DNA of 64,000 nt from Auanema rhodensis (taxonomy: Eukaryota > Nematoda > Chromadorea > Rhabditida > Rhabditidae). Each line of letters begins with the position of its first letter. Position 1 is the stretch's first letter. The position numbers and the translations under genes were made by a program. This document shows, piece by piece, positions 34,801 to 49,400 of this stretch. The notes below the pieces were generated by a model. It was not told where the DNA came from, searched no databases, and saw nothing but the letters and a program-made list of their open reading frames with translations. The stretch lies in NCBI GenBank assembly GCA_964057225.1, contig OZ059896.1, forward strand, positions 22,688,501-22,752,500. The letters run 5' to 3'.

Positions 34801-37124
34801 GGTAACCATGTCTTTGAAATTTACGTGAACTTTAATTTATGCTAATTAAATGTACACGTGATGTGCACTTGGTATGTAACTCGCTTCACGTGAAAGATAA
34901 AGAGATGCGGTTTTCAAAATTAGATTCCCCATGTCCATATTAGTCTAAAAACAAATTTTTATTAATATTGGTTCATGGTAACCATGTCTTTGAAATTTAC
35001 GTGAACTTTAATTTATGCTAATTAAATGTACACGTGATGTGCACTTGGTATGTAACTCGCTTCACGTGAAAGATAAAGAGATGCGGTTTTCAAAATTAGA
35101 TTCCCCATGTCCATATTAGTCTAAAAACAAATTTTTATTGATATTGGTTCATGGTAACCATGACTTTGAAATTTACGTGAACTTTAATTTATGCTAATCA
35201 AATGTACACGTGATGTGCACTTGGTATGTAACTCGCTTCACGTGAAAGATAAAGAGATGCGGTTTTCAAAATTAGATTCCCCATGTCCATATTAGTCTAA
35301 AAACAAATTTTTATTGATATTGGTTCATGGTAACCATGATTTTGAAATTTACGTGAACTTTAATTTATGCTAATTAAATGTACACGTGATGTGCACTTGG
35401 TATGTAACTCGCTTCACGTGAAAGATAAAGAGATGCGGTTTTCAAAATTAGATTCCCCATGTCCATATTAGTCTAAAAACAAATTTTTATTAATATTGGT
35501 TCATGGTAACCATGTCTTTGAAATTTACGTGAACTTTAATTTATGCTAATTAAATGTACACGTGATGTGCACTTGGTATGTAACTCGCTTCACGTGAAAG
35601 ATAAAGAGATGCGGTTTTCAAAATTAGATTCCCCATGTCCATATTAGTCTAAAAACAAATTTTTATTGATATTGGTTCATGGTAACCATGACTTTGAAAT
35701 TTACGTGAACTTTAATTTATGCTAATCAAATGTACACGTGATGTGCACTTGGTATGCAACTCGCTTCACGTGAAAGATAAAGAGATGCGGTTTTCAAAAT
35801 TAGATTCCCCATGTCCATATTAGTCTAAAAACAAATTTTTATTGATATTGGTTCATGGTAACCATGATTTTGAAATTTACGTGAACTTTAATTTATGCTA
35901 ATTAAATGTACACGTGATGTGCACTTGGTATGTAACTCGCTTCACGTGAAAGATAAAGAAATGCGGTTTTCAAAATTAGATTCCCCATGTCCATTTTAGT
36001 CTAAAAACAAGTTTTTATTGATATTGGTTCATGGTAACCATGACTTTGAAACTTACGTGAACTTTAATTTATGCTAATTAAATGTACACGTGATGTGCAC
36101 TTGGTATGTAACTCGCTTCACGTGAAAGATAAAGAGTTGCGGTTTTCAAAATTAGATTCCCCATGTCCATATTAGTCTAAAAACAAATTTTTATTAATAT
36201 TGGTTCATGGTAACCATGTCTTTGAAATTTACGTGAACTTTAATTTATGCTAATTAAATGTACACGTGATGTGCACTTGGTATGTAACTCGCTTCACGTG
36301 AAAGATAAAGAGATGCGGTTTTCAAAATTAGATTCCCCATGTCCATATTAGTCTAAAAAGAAATTTTTATTGATATTGGTTCATGGTAACCATGACTTTG
36401 AAATTTACGTGAACTTTAATTTATGCTAATTAAATGTACACGTGATGTGCACTTGGTATGTAACTCGCTTCACGTGAAAGATAAAGAGATGCGGTTTTCG
36501 AAATTAGATTCCCCATGTCCATATTAGTCTAAAAACAAATTTTTATTAATATTGGTTCATGGTAACCATGTCTTTGAAATTTACGTGAACTTTAATTTAT
36601 GCTAATTAAATGTAAACGTGATGTGCACTTGGTATGTAACTCGCTTCACGTGAAAGATAAAGAGATGCGGTTTTCAAAATTAGATTCCCCATGTCCATAT
36701 TAGTCTAAAAACAAATTTTTATTGATATTGGTTCATGGTAACCATGACTTTGAAATTTACGTGAACTTTAATTTATGCTAATTAAATGTACACGTGATGT
36801 GCACTTGGTATGTAACTCGCTTCACGTGAAAGATAAAGAGATGCGGTTTTCAAAATTAGATTCCCCATGTCCATATTAGTATAAAAACAAATTTTTATTA
36901 ATATTGGTTCATGGTAACCATGTCTTTGAAATTTACGTGAACTTTAATTTATGCTAATTAAATGTACACGTGATGTGCACTTGGTATGTAACTCGCTTCA
37001 CGTGAAAGATAAAGAGATGCGGTTTTCAAAATTAGATTCCCCATGTCCATATTAGTCTAAAAACAAATTTTATTGATATTGGTTCATGGTAACCATGACT
37101 TTGAAATTTACGTGAACTTTAATT
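31847..37124. repeat. 15-monomer HOR, two turns (2639 bp each)
   Basis: Turn 1 is 31847-34485 and turn 2 is 34486-37124. Shared private markers, in order: TAGTATAAAAAC (32130/34770); AATCAAAT twice, three monomers apart (32560 and 33088 / 35199 and 35727); AAAGAAATGCGG with GAAACTTACG (about 33318 and 33410 / 35959 and 36050); GAGTTGCGG (33496/36136); AAAAAGAAATTT (33720/36359); GTTTTCGAAATTAG (about 33860/36500); and a deleted T in AAATTTTATTG (34430/37071), which makes the period 2639. Differences since duplication include ATTGTTCT at 32478 and the CATGGAAACCATTAC unit near 34100 in turn 1 only, and GGTATGCAAC near 35755 in turn 2 only. Confidence 0.9.
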
Positions 37125-40100
37125 TATGCTAATTAAATGTACACGTGATGTGCACTTGGTATGTAACTCGCTTCACGTGAAAGATAAAGAGATGCGGTTT
37201 TCAAAATTAGATTCCCCATGTCCATATTAGTCTAAAAACAAATTTTTATTGATATTGGTTCATGGTAACCATGACTTTGAAATTTACGTGAACTTTAATT
37301 TATGCTAATTAAATGTACACGTGATGTGCACTTGGTATGTAACTCGCTTCACGTGAAAGATAAAGAGATGCGGTTTTCAAAATTAGATTCCCCATGTCCA
37401 TATTAGTCTAAAAACAAATTTTTATTAATATTGGTTCATGGTAACCATGTCTTTGAAATTTACGTGAACTTTAATTTATGCTAATTAAATGTACACGTGA
37501 TGTGCACTTGGTATGTAACTCGCTTCACGTGAAAGTTAAAGAGATGCGGTTTTCAAAATTAGATTCCCCATGTCCATATTAGTCTAAAAACAAATTTTTA
37601 TTAATATTGGTTCATGGTAACCATGTCTTTGAAATTTACGTGAACTTTAATTTATGCTAATTAAATGTACACGTGATGTGCACTTGGTATGTAACTCGCT
37701 TCACGTGAAAGATAAAGAGATGCGGTTTTCAAAATTAGATTCCCCATGTCCATATTAGTCTAAAAACAAATTTTTATTAATATTGGTTCATGGTAACCAT
37801 GTCTTTGAAATTTACGTGAACTTTAATTTATGCTAATTAAATGTACACGTGATGTGCACTTGGTATGTAACTCGCTTCACGTGAAAGATAAAGAGATGCG
37901 GTTTTCAAAATTAGATTCCCCATGTCCATATTAGTCTAAAAACAAATTTTTATTGATATTGGTTCATGGTAACCATGACTTTGAAATTTACGTGAACTTT
38001 AATTTATGCTAATTAAATGTACACGTGATGTGCACTTGGTATGTAACTCGCTTCACGTGAAAGATAAAGAGATGCGGTTTTCAAAATTAGATTCCCCATG
38101 TCCATATTAGTCTAAAAACAAATTTTTATTAATATTGGTTCATGGTAACCATGTCTTTGAAATCTACGTGAACTTTAATTTATGCTAATTAAATGTACAC
38201 GTGATGTGCACTTGGTATGTAACTCGCTTCACGTGAAAGATAAAGAGATGCGGTTTTCAAAATTAGATTCCCCATGTCCATATTAGTCTAAAAACAAATT
38301 TTTATTGATATTGGTTCATGGTAACCATGACTTTGAAATTTACGTGAACTTTAATTTATGCTAATCAAATGTACACGTGATGTGCACTTGGTATGTAACT
38401 CGCTTCACGTGAAAGATAAAGAGATGCGGTTTTCAAAATTAGATTCCCCATGTCCATATTAGTCTAAAAACAAATTTTTATTGATATTGGTTCATGGTAA
38501 CCATGACTTTGAAATTTACGTGAACTTTAATTTATGCTAATTAAATGTACACGTGATGTGCACTTGGTATGTAACTCGCTTCACGTGAAAGATAAAGAGA
38601 TGCAGTTTTCAAAATTAGATTCCCCATGTCCATATTAGTCTAAAAACAAATTTTTATTGATATTGGTTCATGGTAACCATGACTTTGAAATTTACGTGAA
38701 CTTTAATTTATGCTAATTAAATGTACACGTGATGTGCACTTGGTATGTAACTCGCTTCACGTGAAAGATAAAGAGATGCGGTTTTCAAAATTAGATTCCC
38801 CATGTCCATATTAGTCTAAAAACAAATTTTTATTGATATTGGTTCATGGTAACCATGACTTTGAAATTTACGTGAACTTTAATTTATGCTAATTAAATGT
38901 ACACGTGATGTGCACTTGGTATGTAACTCGCTTCACGTGAAAGATAAAGAGATGCGGTTTTCAAAATTAGATTCCCCATGTCCATATTAGTCTAAAAACA
39001 AATTTTTATTAATATTGGTTCATGGTAACCATGTCTTTGAAATTTACGTGAACTTTAATTTATGCTAATTAAATGTACACGTGATGTGCACTTGGTATGT
39101 AACTCGCTTCACGTGAAAGATAAAGAGATGCGGTTTTCAAAATTAGATTCCCCATGTCCATATTAGTCTAAAAACAAATTTTTATTGATATTGGTTCATG
39201 GTAACCATGACTTTGAAATTTACGTGAACTTTAATTTATGCTAATCAAATGTACACGTGATGTGCACTTGGTATGTAACTCGCTTCACGTGAAAGATAAA
39301 GAGATGCGGTTTTCAAAATTAGATTCCCCATGTCCATATTAGTCTAAAAACAAATTTTTATTGATATTGGTTCATGGTAACCATGACTTTGAAATTTACG
39401 TGAACTTTAATTTATGCTAATTAAATGTACACGTGATGTGCACTTGGTATGTAACTCGCTTCACGTGAAAGATAAAGAGATGCGGTTTTCAAAATTAGAT
39501 TCCCCATGTCCATATTAGTCTAAAAACAAATTTTTATTGATATTGGTTCATGGTAACCATGACTTTGAAATTTACGTGAACTGTAATTTATGCTAATTAA
39601 ATGTACACGTGATGTGCACTTGGTATGTAACTCGCTTCACGTGAAAGATAAAGAGATGCGGTTTTCAAAATTAGATTCCCCATGTCCATATTAGTCTAAA
39701 AACAAATTTTTATTAATATTGGTTCATGGTAACCATGTCTTTGAAATTTACGTGAACTTTAATTTATGCTAATTGAATGTACACGTGATGTGCACTTGGT
39801 ATGTAACTCGCTTCACGTGAAAGATAAAGAGATGCGGTTTTCAAAATTAGATTCCCCATGTCCATATTAGTCTAAAAACAAATTTTTATTGATATTGGTT
39901 CATGGTAACCATGACTTTGAAATTTACGTGAACTTTAATTTATGCTAATTAAATGTACACGTGATGTGCACTTGGTATGTAACTCGCTTCACGTGAAAGA
40001 TAAAGAGATGCGGTTTTCAAAATTAGATTCCCCATGTCCATATTAGTCTAAAAACAAATTTTTATTGATATTGGTTCATGGTAACCATGACTTTGAAATT

Positions 40101-40292
40101 TACGTGAACTTTAATTTATGCTAATCAAATGTACACGTGATGTGCACTTGGTATGTAACTCGCTTCACGTGAAAGAGAAAGAGATGCGGTTTTCAAAATT
40201 AGATTCCCCATGTCCATATTAGTCTAAAAACAAATTTTTATTGATATTGGTTCATGGTAACCATGACTTTGAAATTTACGTGAACTTTAATT
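37125..40292. repeat. Array 2 stretch with AATCAAAT recurring at 880 bp
   Basis: The AATCAAAT variant marks units at 38357, 39237 and 40117, exactly five monomers apart. The four units between do not keep the same order of TTAATATT and TTGATATT types (fourth versus third position), so this is a partly scrambled 5-mer. Private changes: GAAAGTTAAAG near 37535, AAATCTACGTG near 38160, TGCAGTTTTC near 38603, GAACTGTAAT near 39580, AATTGAATG near 39773, GAAAGAGAAAG near 40175. Confidence 0.75.
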
Positions 40293-43107
40293 TATGCTAA
40301 TTAAATGTACACGTGATGTGCACTTGGTATGTAACTCGCTTCACGTGAAAGATAAAGAGATGCGGTTTTCAAAATTAGATTCCCCATGTCCATTTTAGTC
40401 TAAAAACAAATTTTTATTAATATTGGTTCATGGTAACCATGTCTTTGAAATTTACGTGAACTTTAATTTATGCTAATTAAATGTACACGTGATGTGCACT
40501 TGGTATGTAACTCGCTTCACGTGAAAGATAAAGAGATGCGGTTTTCAAAATTAGATTCCCCATGCCCATATTAGTCTAAAAACAAATTTTTATTGATATT
40601 GGTTCATGGTAACCATGACTTTGAAATTTACGTGAACTTTAATTTATGCTAATTAAATGTACACGTGATGTGCACTTGGTATGTAACTCGCTTCACGTGA
40701 AAGATAAAGAGATGCGGTTTTCAAAATTAGATTCCCCATGTCCATATTAGTCTAAAAACAAATTTTTATTGATATTGGTTCATGGTAACCATGACTTTGA
40801 AATTTACGTGAACTTTAATTTATGCTAATTAAATGTACACGTGATGTGCACTTGGTATGTAACTCGCTTCACGTGAAAGATAAAGAGATGCGGTTTTCAA
40901 AATTAGATTCCCCATGTCCATATTAGTATAAAAACAAATTTTTATTAATATTGGTTCATGGTAACCATGACTTTGAAATTTACGTGAACTTTAATTTATG
41001 CTAATTAAATGTACACGTGATGTGCACTTGGTATGTAACTCGCTTCACGTGAAAGATAAAGAGATGCGGTTTTCAAAATTAGATTCCCCATGTCCATATT
41101 AGTCTAAAAACAAATTTTTATTGATATTGGTTCATGGTAACCATGACTTTGAAATTTACGTGAACTTTAATTTATGCTAATTAAATGTACACGTGATGTG
41201 CACTTGGTATGTAACTCGCTTCACGTGAAAGATAAAGAGATGCGGTTTTCAAAATTAGATTCCCCATGTCCATATTAGTCTAAAAACAAATTTTTATTAA
41301 TATTGGTTCATGGTAACCATGTCTTTGAAATTTACGTGAACTTTAATTTATGCTAATTAAATGTACACGTGATGTGCACTTGGTATGTAACTCGCTTCAC
41401 GTGAAAGAGAAAGAGATGCGGTTTTCAAAATTAGATTCCCCATGTCCATATTAGTCTAAAAACAAATCTTTATTGATATTGGTTCATGGTAACCATGACT
41501 TTGAAATTTACGTGAACTTTAATTTATGCTAATTAAATGTACACGTGATGTGCACTTGGTATGTAACTCGCTTCACGTGAAAGATAAAGAGATGCGGTTT
41601 TCAAAATTAGATTCCCCATGTCCATATTAGTCTAAAAACAAATTTTTATTGATATTGGTTCATGGTAACCATGACTTTGAAATTTACGTGAACTTTAATT
41701 TATGCTAATTAAATGTACACGTGATGTGCACTTGGTATGTAACTCGCTTCACGTGAAAGATAAAGAGATGCGGTTTTCAAAATTAGATTCCCCATGTCCA
41801 TATTAGTCTAAAAACAAATTTTTATTAATATTGGTTCATGGTAACCATGTCTTTGAAATTTACGTGAACTTTAATTTATGCTAATTAAATGTACACGTGA
41901 TGTGCACTTGGTATGTAACTCGCTTCACGTGAAAGATAAAGAGATGCGGTTTTCAAATTAGATTCCCCATGTCCATATTAGTCTAAAAACAAATTTTTAT
42001 TGATATTGGTTCATGGTAACCATGACTTTGAAATTTACGTGAACTTTAATTTATGCTAATTAAATGTACACGTGATGTGCACTTGGTATGTAACTCGCTT
42101 CACGTGAAAGATAAAGAGATGCGGTTTTCAAAATTAGATTCCCCATGTCCATATTAGTCTAAAAACAAATTTTTATTAATATTGGTTCATGGTAACCATG
42201 TCTTTGAAATTTACGTGAACTTTAATTTATGCTAATTAAATGTACACGTGATGTGCACTTGGTATGTAACTCGCTTCACGTGAAAGATAAAGAGATGCGG
42301 TTTTCAAAATTAGATTCCCCATGCCCATATTAGTCTAAAAACAAATTTTTATTGATATTGGTTCATGGTAACCATGACTTTGAAATTTACGTGAACTTTA
42401 ATTTATGCTAATTAAATGTACACGTGATGTGCACTTGGTATGTAACTCGCTTCACGTGAAAGATAAAGAGATGCGGTTTTCAAAATTAGATTCCCCATGT
42501 CCATATTAGTCTAAAAACAAATTTTTATTGATATTGGTTCATGGTAACCATGACTTTGAAATTTACGTGAACTTTAATTTATGCTAATTAAATGTACACG
42601 TGATGTGCACTTGGTATGTAACTCGCTTCACGTGAAAGATAAAGAGATGCGGTTTTCAAAATTAGATTCCCCATGTCCATATTAGTATAAAAACAAATTT
42701 TTATTAATATTGGTTCATGGTAACCATGACTTTGAAATTTACGTGAACTTTAATTTATGCTAATTAAATGTACACGTGATGTGCACTTGGTATGTAACTC
42801 GCTTCACGTGAAAGATAAAGAGATGCGGTTTTCAAAATTAGATTCCCCATGTCCATATTAGTCTAAAAACAAATTTTTATTGATATTGGTTCATGGTAAC
42901 CATGACTTTGAAATTTACGTGAACTTTAATTTATGCTAATTAAATGTACACGTGATGTGCACTTGGTATGTAACTCGCTTCACGTGAAAGATAAAGAGAT
43001 GCGGTTTTCAAAATTAGATTCCCCATGTCCATATTAGTCTAAAAACAAATTTTTATTAATATTGGTTCATGGTAACCATGTCTTTGAAATTTACGTGAAC
43101 TTTAATT
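40293..43107. repeat. Six-monomer segment duplicated with 1759-bp offset
   Basis: 40293-41348 corresponds to 42052-43107. Markers: CATGCCCATATT (40561/42320) and the rare combination TAGTATAAAAAC plus TTAATATT plus CATGACTTTG (40922/42681). The offset is ten monomers less one base, explained by the single-A deletion near 41955 (TTTTCAAATTAG). Between the copies is a unit with GAAAGAGAAAGAG and AAATCTTTATTG (near 41408-41470). Confidence 0.82.
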
Positions 43108-43987
43108 TATGCTAATTAAATGTACACGTGATGTGCACTTGGTATGTAACTCGCTTCACGTGAAAGATAAAGAGATGCGGTTTTCAAAATTAGATTCCCT
43201 ATGTCCATATTAGTCTAAAAACAAATTTTTATTAATATTGGTTCATGGTAACCATGACTTTGAAATTTACGTGAACTTTAATTTATGCTAATTAAATGTA
43301 CACGTGATGTGCACTTGGTATGTAACTCGCTTCACGTGAAAGATAAAGAGATGCGGTTTTCAAAATTAGATTCCCCATGTCCATATTAGTCTAAAAACAA
43401 ATTTTTATTGATATTGGTTCATGGTAACCATGACTTTGAAATTTACGTGAACTTTAATTTATGCTAATTAAATGTACACGTGATGTGCACTTGGTATGTA
43501 ACTCGCTTCACGTGTAAGATAAAGAGATGCGGTTTTCAAAATTAGATTCCCCATGTCCATATTAGTCTAAAAACAAATTGTTATTGATATTGGTTCATGG
43601 TAACCATGTCTTTGAAATTTTCGTGAACTTTAATTTATGCTAATTAAATGTACACGTGATGTGCACTTGGTATGTAACTCGCTTCATGTGAAAGATAAAG
43701 AGATGCGGTTTTCAAAATTAGATTCCCCATGTCCATATTAGTCTAAAAACAAATTTTTATTAATATTGGTTCATGGTAACCATGTCTTTGAAATTTACGT
43801 GAACTTTAATTTATGCTAATTAAATGTACACGTGATGTGCTCTTGGTATGTAACTCGCTTCACGTGAAAGATAAAGAGATGCGGTTTTCAAAATTAGATT
43901 CCCCATGTCCATATTAGTCTAAAAACAAATTTTTATTATTATTGGTTCATGGTAACCATGTCTTTGAAATTTACGTGAACTTTAATT
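43108..43987. repeat. Five assorted monomers of array 2
   Basis: Each unit has a private change: CCCTATG near 43198, CGTGTAAG near 43513 (with AAATTGTTATTG as in the 30-31 kb subtype), TTCATGTGAA near 43685, GTGCTCTTGG near 43840 with TTATTATTATTGG near 43935. No HOR is visible. Confidence 0.8.
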
Positions 43988-45395
43988 TATGCTAATTAAA
44001 TGTACACGTGATGTGCACTTGGTATGTAACTCGCTTCACGTGAAAGAAAAAGAGATGCGGTTTTCAAAACTAGATTCCCCATGTCCATATTAGTCTAAAA
44101 ACAAATTTTTATTGATATTGGTTCATGGTAACCATGACTTTGAAATTTACGTGAACTTTAATTTATGCTAATTAAATGTACACGTGATGTGCACTTGGTA
44201 TGTAACTCGCTTCACGTGAAAGATAAAGAGATGCGGTTTTCAAAATTAGATTCCCCATTTCCATATTAGTCTAAAAACAAATTTTTATTAATATTGGTTC
44301 ATGGTAACCATGTCTTTGAAATTTACGTGAACTTTAATTTATGCTAATTAAATGTACACGTGATGTGCACTTGGTATGTAACTCGCTTCACGTGAAAGAA
44401 AAAGAGATGCGGTTTTCAAAATTAGATTCCCCATGTCCATATTAGTCTAAAAACAAATTTTTATTGATATTGGTTCATGGTAACCATGACTTTGAAATTT
44501 ACGTGAACTTTAATTTATGCTAATTAAATGTACACGTGATGTGCACTTGGTATGTAACTCGCTTCACGTGAAAGATAAAGAGATGCGGTTTTCAAAATTA
44601 GATTCCCCATTTCCATATTAGTCTAAAAACAAATTTTTATTAATATTGGTTCATGGTAACCATGTCTTTGAAATTTACGTGAACTTTAATTTATGCTAAT
44701 TAAATGTACACGTGATGTGCACTTGGTATGTAACTCGCTTCACGTGAAAGATAAAGAGATGCGGTTTTCAAAATTAGATTCCACATGTCCATATTAGTCT
44801 AAAAACAAATTTTTATTGATATTGGTTCATGGTAACCATGATTTTGAAATTTACGTGAACTTTAATTTATGCTAATTAAATGTACACGTGATGTGCACTT
44901 GGTATGTAACTCGCTTCACGTGAAAGAAAAAGAGATGCGGTTTTCAAAATTAGATTCCCCATGTCCATATTAGTCTAAAAACAAATTTTTATTGATATTG
45001 GTTCATGGTAACCATGACTTTGAAATTTACGTGAACTTTAATTTATGCTAATTAAATGTACACGTGATGTGCACTTGGTATGTAACTCGCTTCACGTGAA
45101 AGATAAAGAGATGCGGTTTTCAAAATTAGATTCCCCATTTCCATATTAGTCTAAAAACAAATTTTTATTAATATTGGTTCATGGTAACCATGTCTTTGAA
45201 ATTTACGTGAACTTTAATTTATGCTAATTAAATGTACACGTGATGTGCACTTGGTATGTAACTCGCTTCACGTGAAAGATAAAGAGATGCGGTTTTCAAA
45301 ATTAGATTCCACATGTCCATATTAGTCTAAAAACAAATTTTTATTGATATTGGTTCATGGTAACCATGATTTTGAAATTTACGTGAACTTTAATT
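43988..45395. repeat. AB-ABC-ABC block of array 2
   Basis: A is a unit with GAAAGAAAAAGAG (43988, 44340, 44868). B has CCCCATTTCC (44164, 44516, 45044). C has TTCCACATG with CATGATTTTG (44692, 45220). The order A B A B C A B C shows a 352-bp and then a 528-bp duplication. The first A also has a private AAAACTAG. Confidence 0.88.
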
Positions 45396-46451
45396 TATGC
45401 TAATTAAATGTACACGTGATGTGCACTTGGTATGTAACTCGCTTCACGTGAAAGATAAAGAAATGCGGTTTTCAAAATTAGATTCCCCATGTCCATTTTA
45501 GTCTAAAAACAAATTTTTATTGATATTGGTTCATGGTAACCATGACTTTGAAATTTACGTGAACTTTAATTTATGCTAATTAAATGTACACGTGATGTGC
45601 ACTTGGTATGTAACTCGCTTCACGTGAAAGATAAAGAGATGCGGTTTTCAAAATTAGATTCCCCATGTCCATATTAGTCTAAAAACAAATTTTTATTAAT
45701 ATTGGTTCATGGTAACCATGTCTTTGAAATTTACGTGAACTTTAATTTATGCTAATTAAATGTACACGTGATGTGCTCTTGGTATGTAACTCGCTTCACG
45801 TGAAAGATAAAGAGATGCGGTTTTCAAAATTAGATTCCCCATGTCCATATTAGTCTAAAAACAAATTTTTATTGATATTGGTTCATGGTAACCATGACTT
45901 TGAAATTTACGTGAACTTTAATTTATGCTAATTAAATGTACACGTGATGTGCACTTGGTATGTAACTCGCTTCACGTGAAAGATAAAGAGATGCGGTTTT
46001 CAAAATTAGATTCCCCATGTCCATATTAGTCTAAAAACAAATTTTTATTAATATTGGTTCATGGTAACCATGTCTTTGAAATTTACGTGAACTTTAATTT
46101 ATGCTAATTAAATGTACACGTGATGTGCACTTGGTATGTAACTCGCTTCACGTGAAAGATAAAGAGATGCGGTTTTCAAAATTAGATTCCCCATGTCCAT
46201 ATTAGTCTAAAAACAAATTTTTATTAATATTGGTTCATGGTAACCATGTCTTTGAAATTTACGTGAACTTTAATTTATGCTAATTAAATGTACACGTGAT
46301 GTGCACTTGGTATGTAACTCGCTTCACGTGAAAGATAAAGAGATGCGGTTTTCAAAATTAGATTCCCCATGTCCATATTAGTCTAAAAACAAATTTTTAT
46401 TAATATTGGTTCATGGTAACCATGTCTTTGAAATTTACGTGAACTTTAATT
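45396..46451. repeat. Six ordinary monomers of array 2
   Basis: Near-consensus units. 45396 has AAAGAAATGCGG with CCATTTTAG, like the units at about 30340 and 33318. Near 45775 is GTGCTCTTGG. The last three are uniform TTAATATT/CATGTC units. Confidence 0.8.
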
Positions 46452-49400
46452 TATGCTAATTAAATGTACACGTGATGTGCACTTGGTATGTAACTCGCTT
46501 CACGTGAAAGATAAAGAGATGCGGTTTTCAAAATTAAATTCCCCATGTCCATATTAGTCTAAAAACAAATTTTTATTGATATTGGTTCATGGTAACCATG
46601 ACTTTGAAATTTACGTGAACTTTAATTTATGCTAATTAAATGTACACGTGATGTGCACTTGGTATGTAACTCGCTTCACGTGAAAGATAAAGAGATGCGG
46701 TTTTCAAAATTAGATTCCCCATGTCCATATTAGTCTAAAAACAACTTTTTATTAATATTGGTTCATGGTAACCATGTCTTTGAAATTTACGTGAACTTTA
46801 ATTTATGCTAATTAAATGTACACGTGATGTGCACTTGGTATGTAACTCGCTTCACGTGAAAGATAAAGAGATGCGGTTTTCAAAATTAGATTCCCCATGT
46901 CCATATTAGTCTAAAAACAAATTTTTATTAATATTGGTTCATGGTAACCATGTCTTTGAAATTTACGTGAACTTTAATTTATGCTAATTAAATGTACACG
47001 TGATGTGCACTTGGTATGTAACTCGCTTCACGTGAAAGATAAAGAGATGCGGTTTTCAAAATTAGATTCCCCATGTCCATATTAGTCTAAAAACAAATTT
47101 TTATTAATATTGGTTCATGGTAACCATGTCTTTGAAATTTACGTGAACTTTAATTTATGCTAATTAAATGTACACGTGATGTGCACTTGGTATGTAACTC
47201 GCTTCACGTGAAAGATAAAGAGATGCGGTTTTCAAAATTAAATTCCCCATGTCCATATTAGTCTAAAAACAAATTTTTATTGATATTGGTTCATGGTAAC
47301 CATGACTTTGAAATTTACGTGAACTTTAATTTATGCTAATTAAATGTACACGTGATGTGCACTTGGTATGTAACTCGCTTCACGTGAAAGATAAAGAGAT
47401 GCGGTTTTCAAAATTAGATTCCCCATGTCCATATTAGTCTAAAAACAACTTTTTATTAATATTGGTTCATGGTAACCATGTCTTTGAAATTTACGTGAAC
47501 TTTAATTTATGCTAATTAAATGTACACGTGATGTGCACTTGGTATGTAACTCGCTTCACGTGAAAGATAAAGAGATGCGGTTTTCAAAATTAGATTCCCC
47601 ATGTCCATATTAGTCTAAAAACAAATTTTTATTAATATTGGTTCATGGTAACCATGTCTTTGAAATTTACGTGAACTTTAATTTATGCTAATTAAATGTA
47701 CACGTGATGTGCACTTGGTATGTAACTCGCTTTACGTGAAAGATAAAGAGATGCGGTTTTCAAAATTAAATTCCCCATGTCCATATTAGTCTAAAAACAA
47801 ATTTTTATTGATATTGGTTCATGGTAACCATGACTTTGAAATTTACGTGAACTTTAATTTATGCTAATTAAATGTACACGTGATGTGCACTTGGTATGTA
47901 ACTCGCTTCACGTGAAAGATAAAGAGATGCGGTTTTCAAAATTAGATTCCCCATGTCCATATTAGTCTAAAAACAAATTTTTATTGATATTGGTTCATGG
48001 TAACCATGACTTTGAAATTTACGTGAACTTTAATTTATGCTAATTAAATGTACACGTGATGTGCACTTGGTATGTAACTCGCTTCACGTGAAAGATAAAG
48101 AGATGCGGTTTTCAAAATTAGATTCCCCATGTCCATATTAGTCTAAAAACAAATTTTTATTGATATTGCTTCATGGTAACCATGACTTTGAAATTTACGT
48201 GAACTTTAATTTATGCTAATTAAATGTACACGTGATGTGCACTTGGTATGTAACTCGCTTCACGTGAAAGATAAAGAGATGCGGTTTTCAAAATTAAATT
48301 CCCCATGTCCATATTAGTCTAAAAACAAATTTTTATTGATATTGGTTCATGGTAACCATGACTTTGAAATTTACGTGAACTTTAATTTATGCTAATTAAA
48401 TGTACACGTGATGTGCACTTGGTATGTAACTCGCTTCACGTGAAAGATAAAGAGATGCGGTTTTCAAAATTAGATTCCCCATGTCCATATTAGTCTAAAA
48501 ACAAATTTTTATTAATATTGGTTCATGGTAACCATGTCTTTGAAATTTACGTGAACTTTAATTTATGCTAATTAAATGTACACGTGATGTGCACTTGGTA
48601 TGTAACTCGCTTCACGTGAAAGATAAAGAGATGCGGTTTTCAAAATTAGATTCCCCATGTCCATATTAGTCTAAAAACAAATTTTTATTAATATTGGTTC
48701 ATGGTAACCGTGTCTTTGAAATTTACGTGAACTTTAATTTATGCTAATTAAATGTACACGTGATGTGCACTTGGTATGTAACTCGCTTCACGTGAAAGAT
48801 AAAGAGATGCGGTTTTCAAAATTAAATTCCCCATGTCCATATTAGTCTAAAAACAAATTTTTATTGATATTGGTTCATGGTAACCATGACTTTGAAATTT
48901 ACGTGAACTTTAATTTATGCTAATTAAATGTACACGTGATGTGCACTTGGTATGTAACTCGCTTCACGTGAAAGATAAAGAGATGCGGTTTTCAAAATTA
49001 GATTCCCCATGTCCATATTAGTCTAAAAACAAATTTTTATTAATATTGGTTCATGGTAACCATGTCTTTGAAATTTACGTGAACTTTAATTTATGCTAAT
49101 TAAATGTACACGTGATGTGCACTTGGTATGTAACTCGCTTCACGTGAAAGATAAAGAGATGCGGTTTTCAAAATTAGATTCCCCATGTCCATATTAGTCT
49201 AAAAACAAATTTTTATTAATATTGGTTCATGGTAACCATGTCTTTGAAATTTACGTGAACTTTAATTTATGCTAATTAAATGTACACGTGATGTGCACTT
49301 GGTATGTAACTCGCTTCACGTGAAAGATAAAGAGATGCGGTTTTCAAAATTAAATTCCCCATGTCCATATTAGTCTAAAAACAAATTTTTATTGATATTG

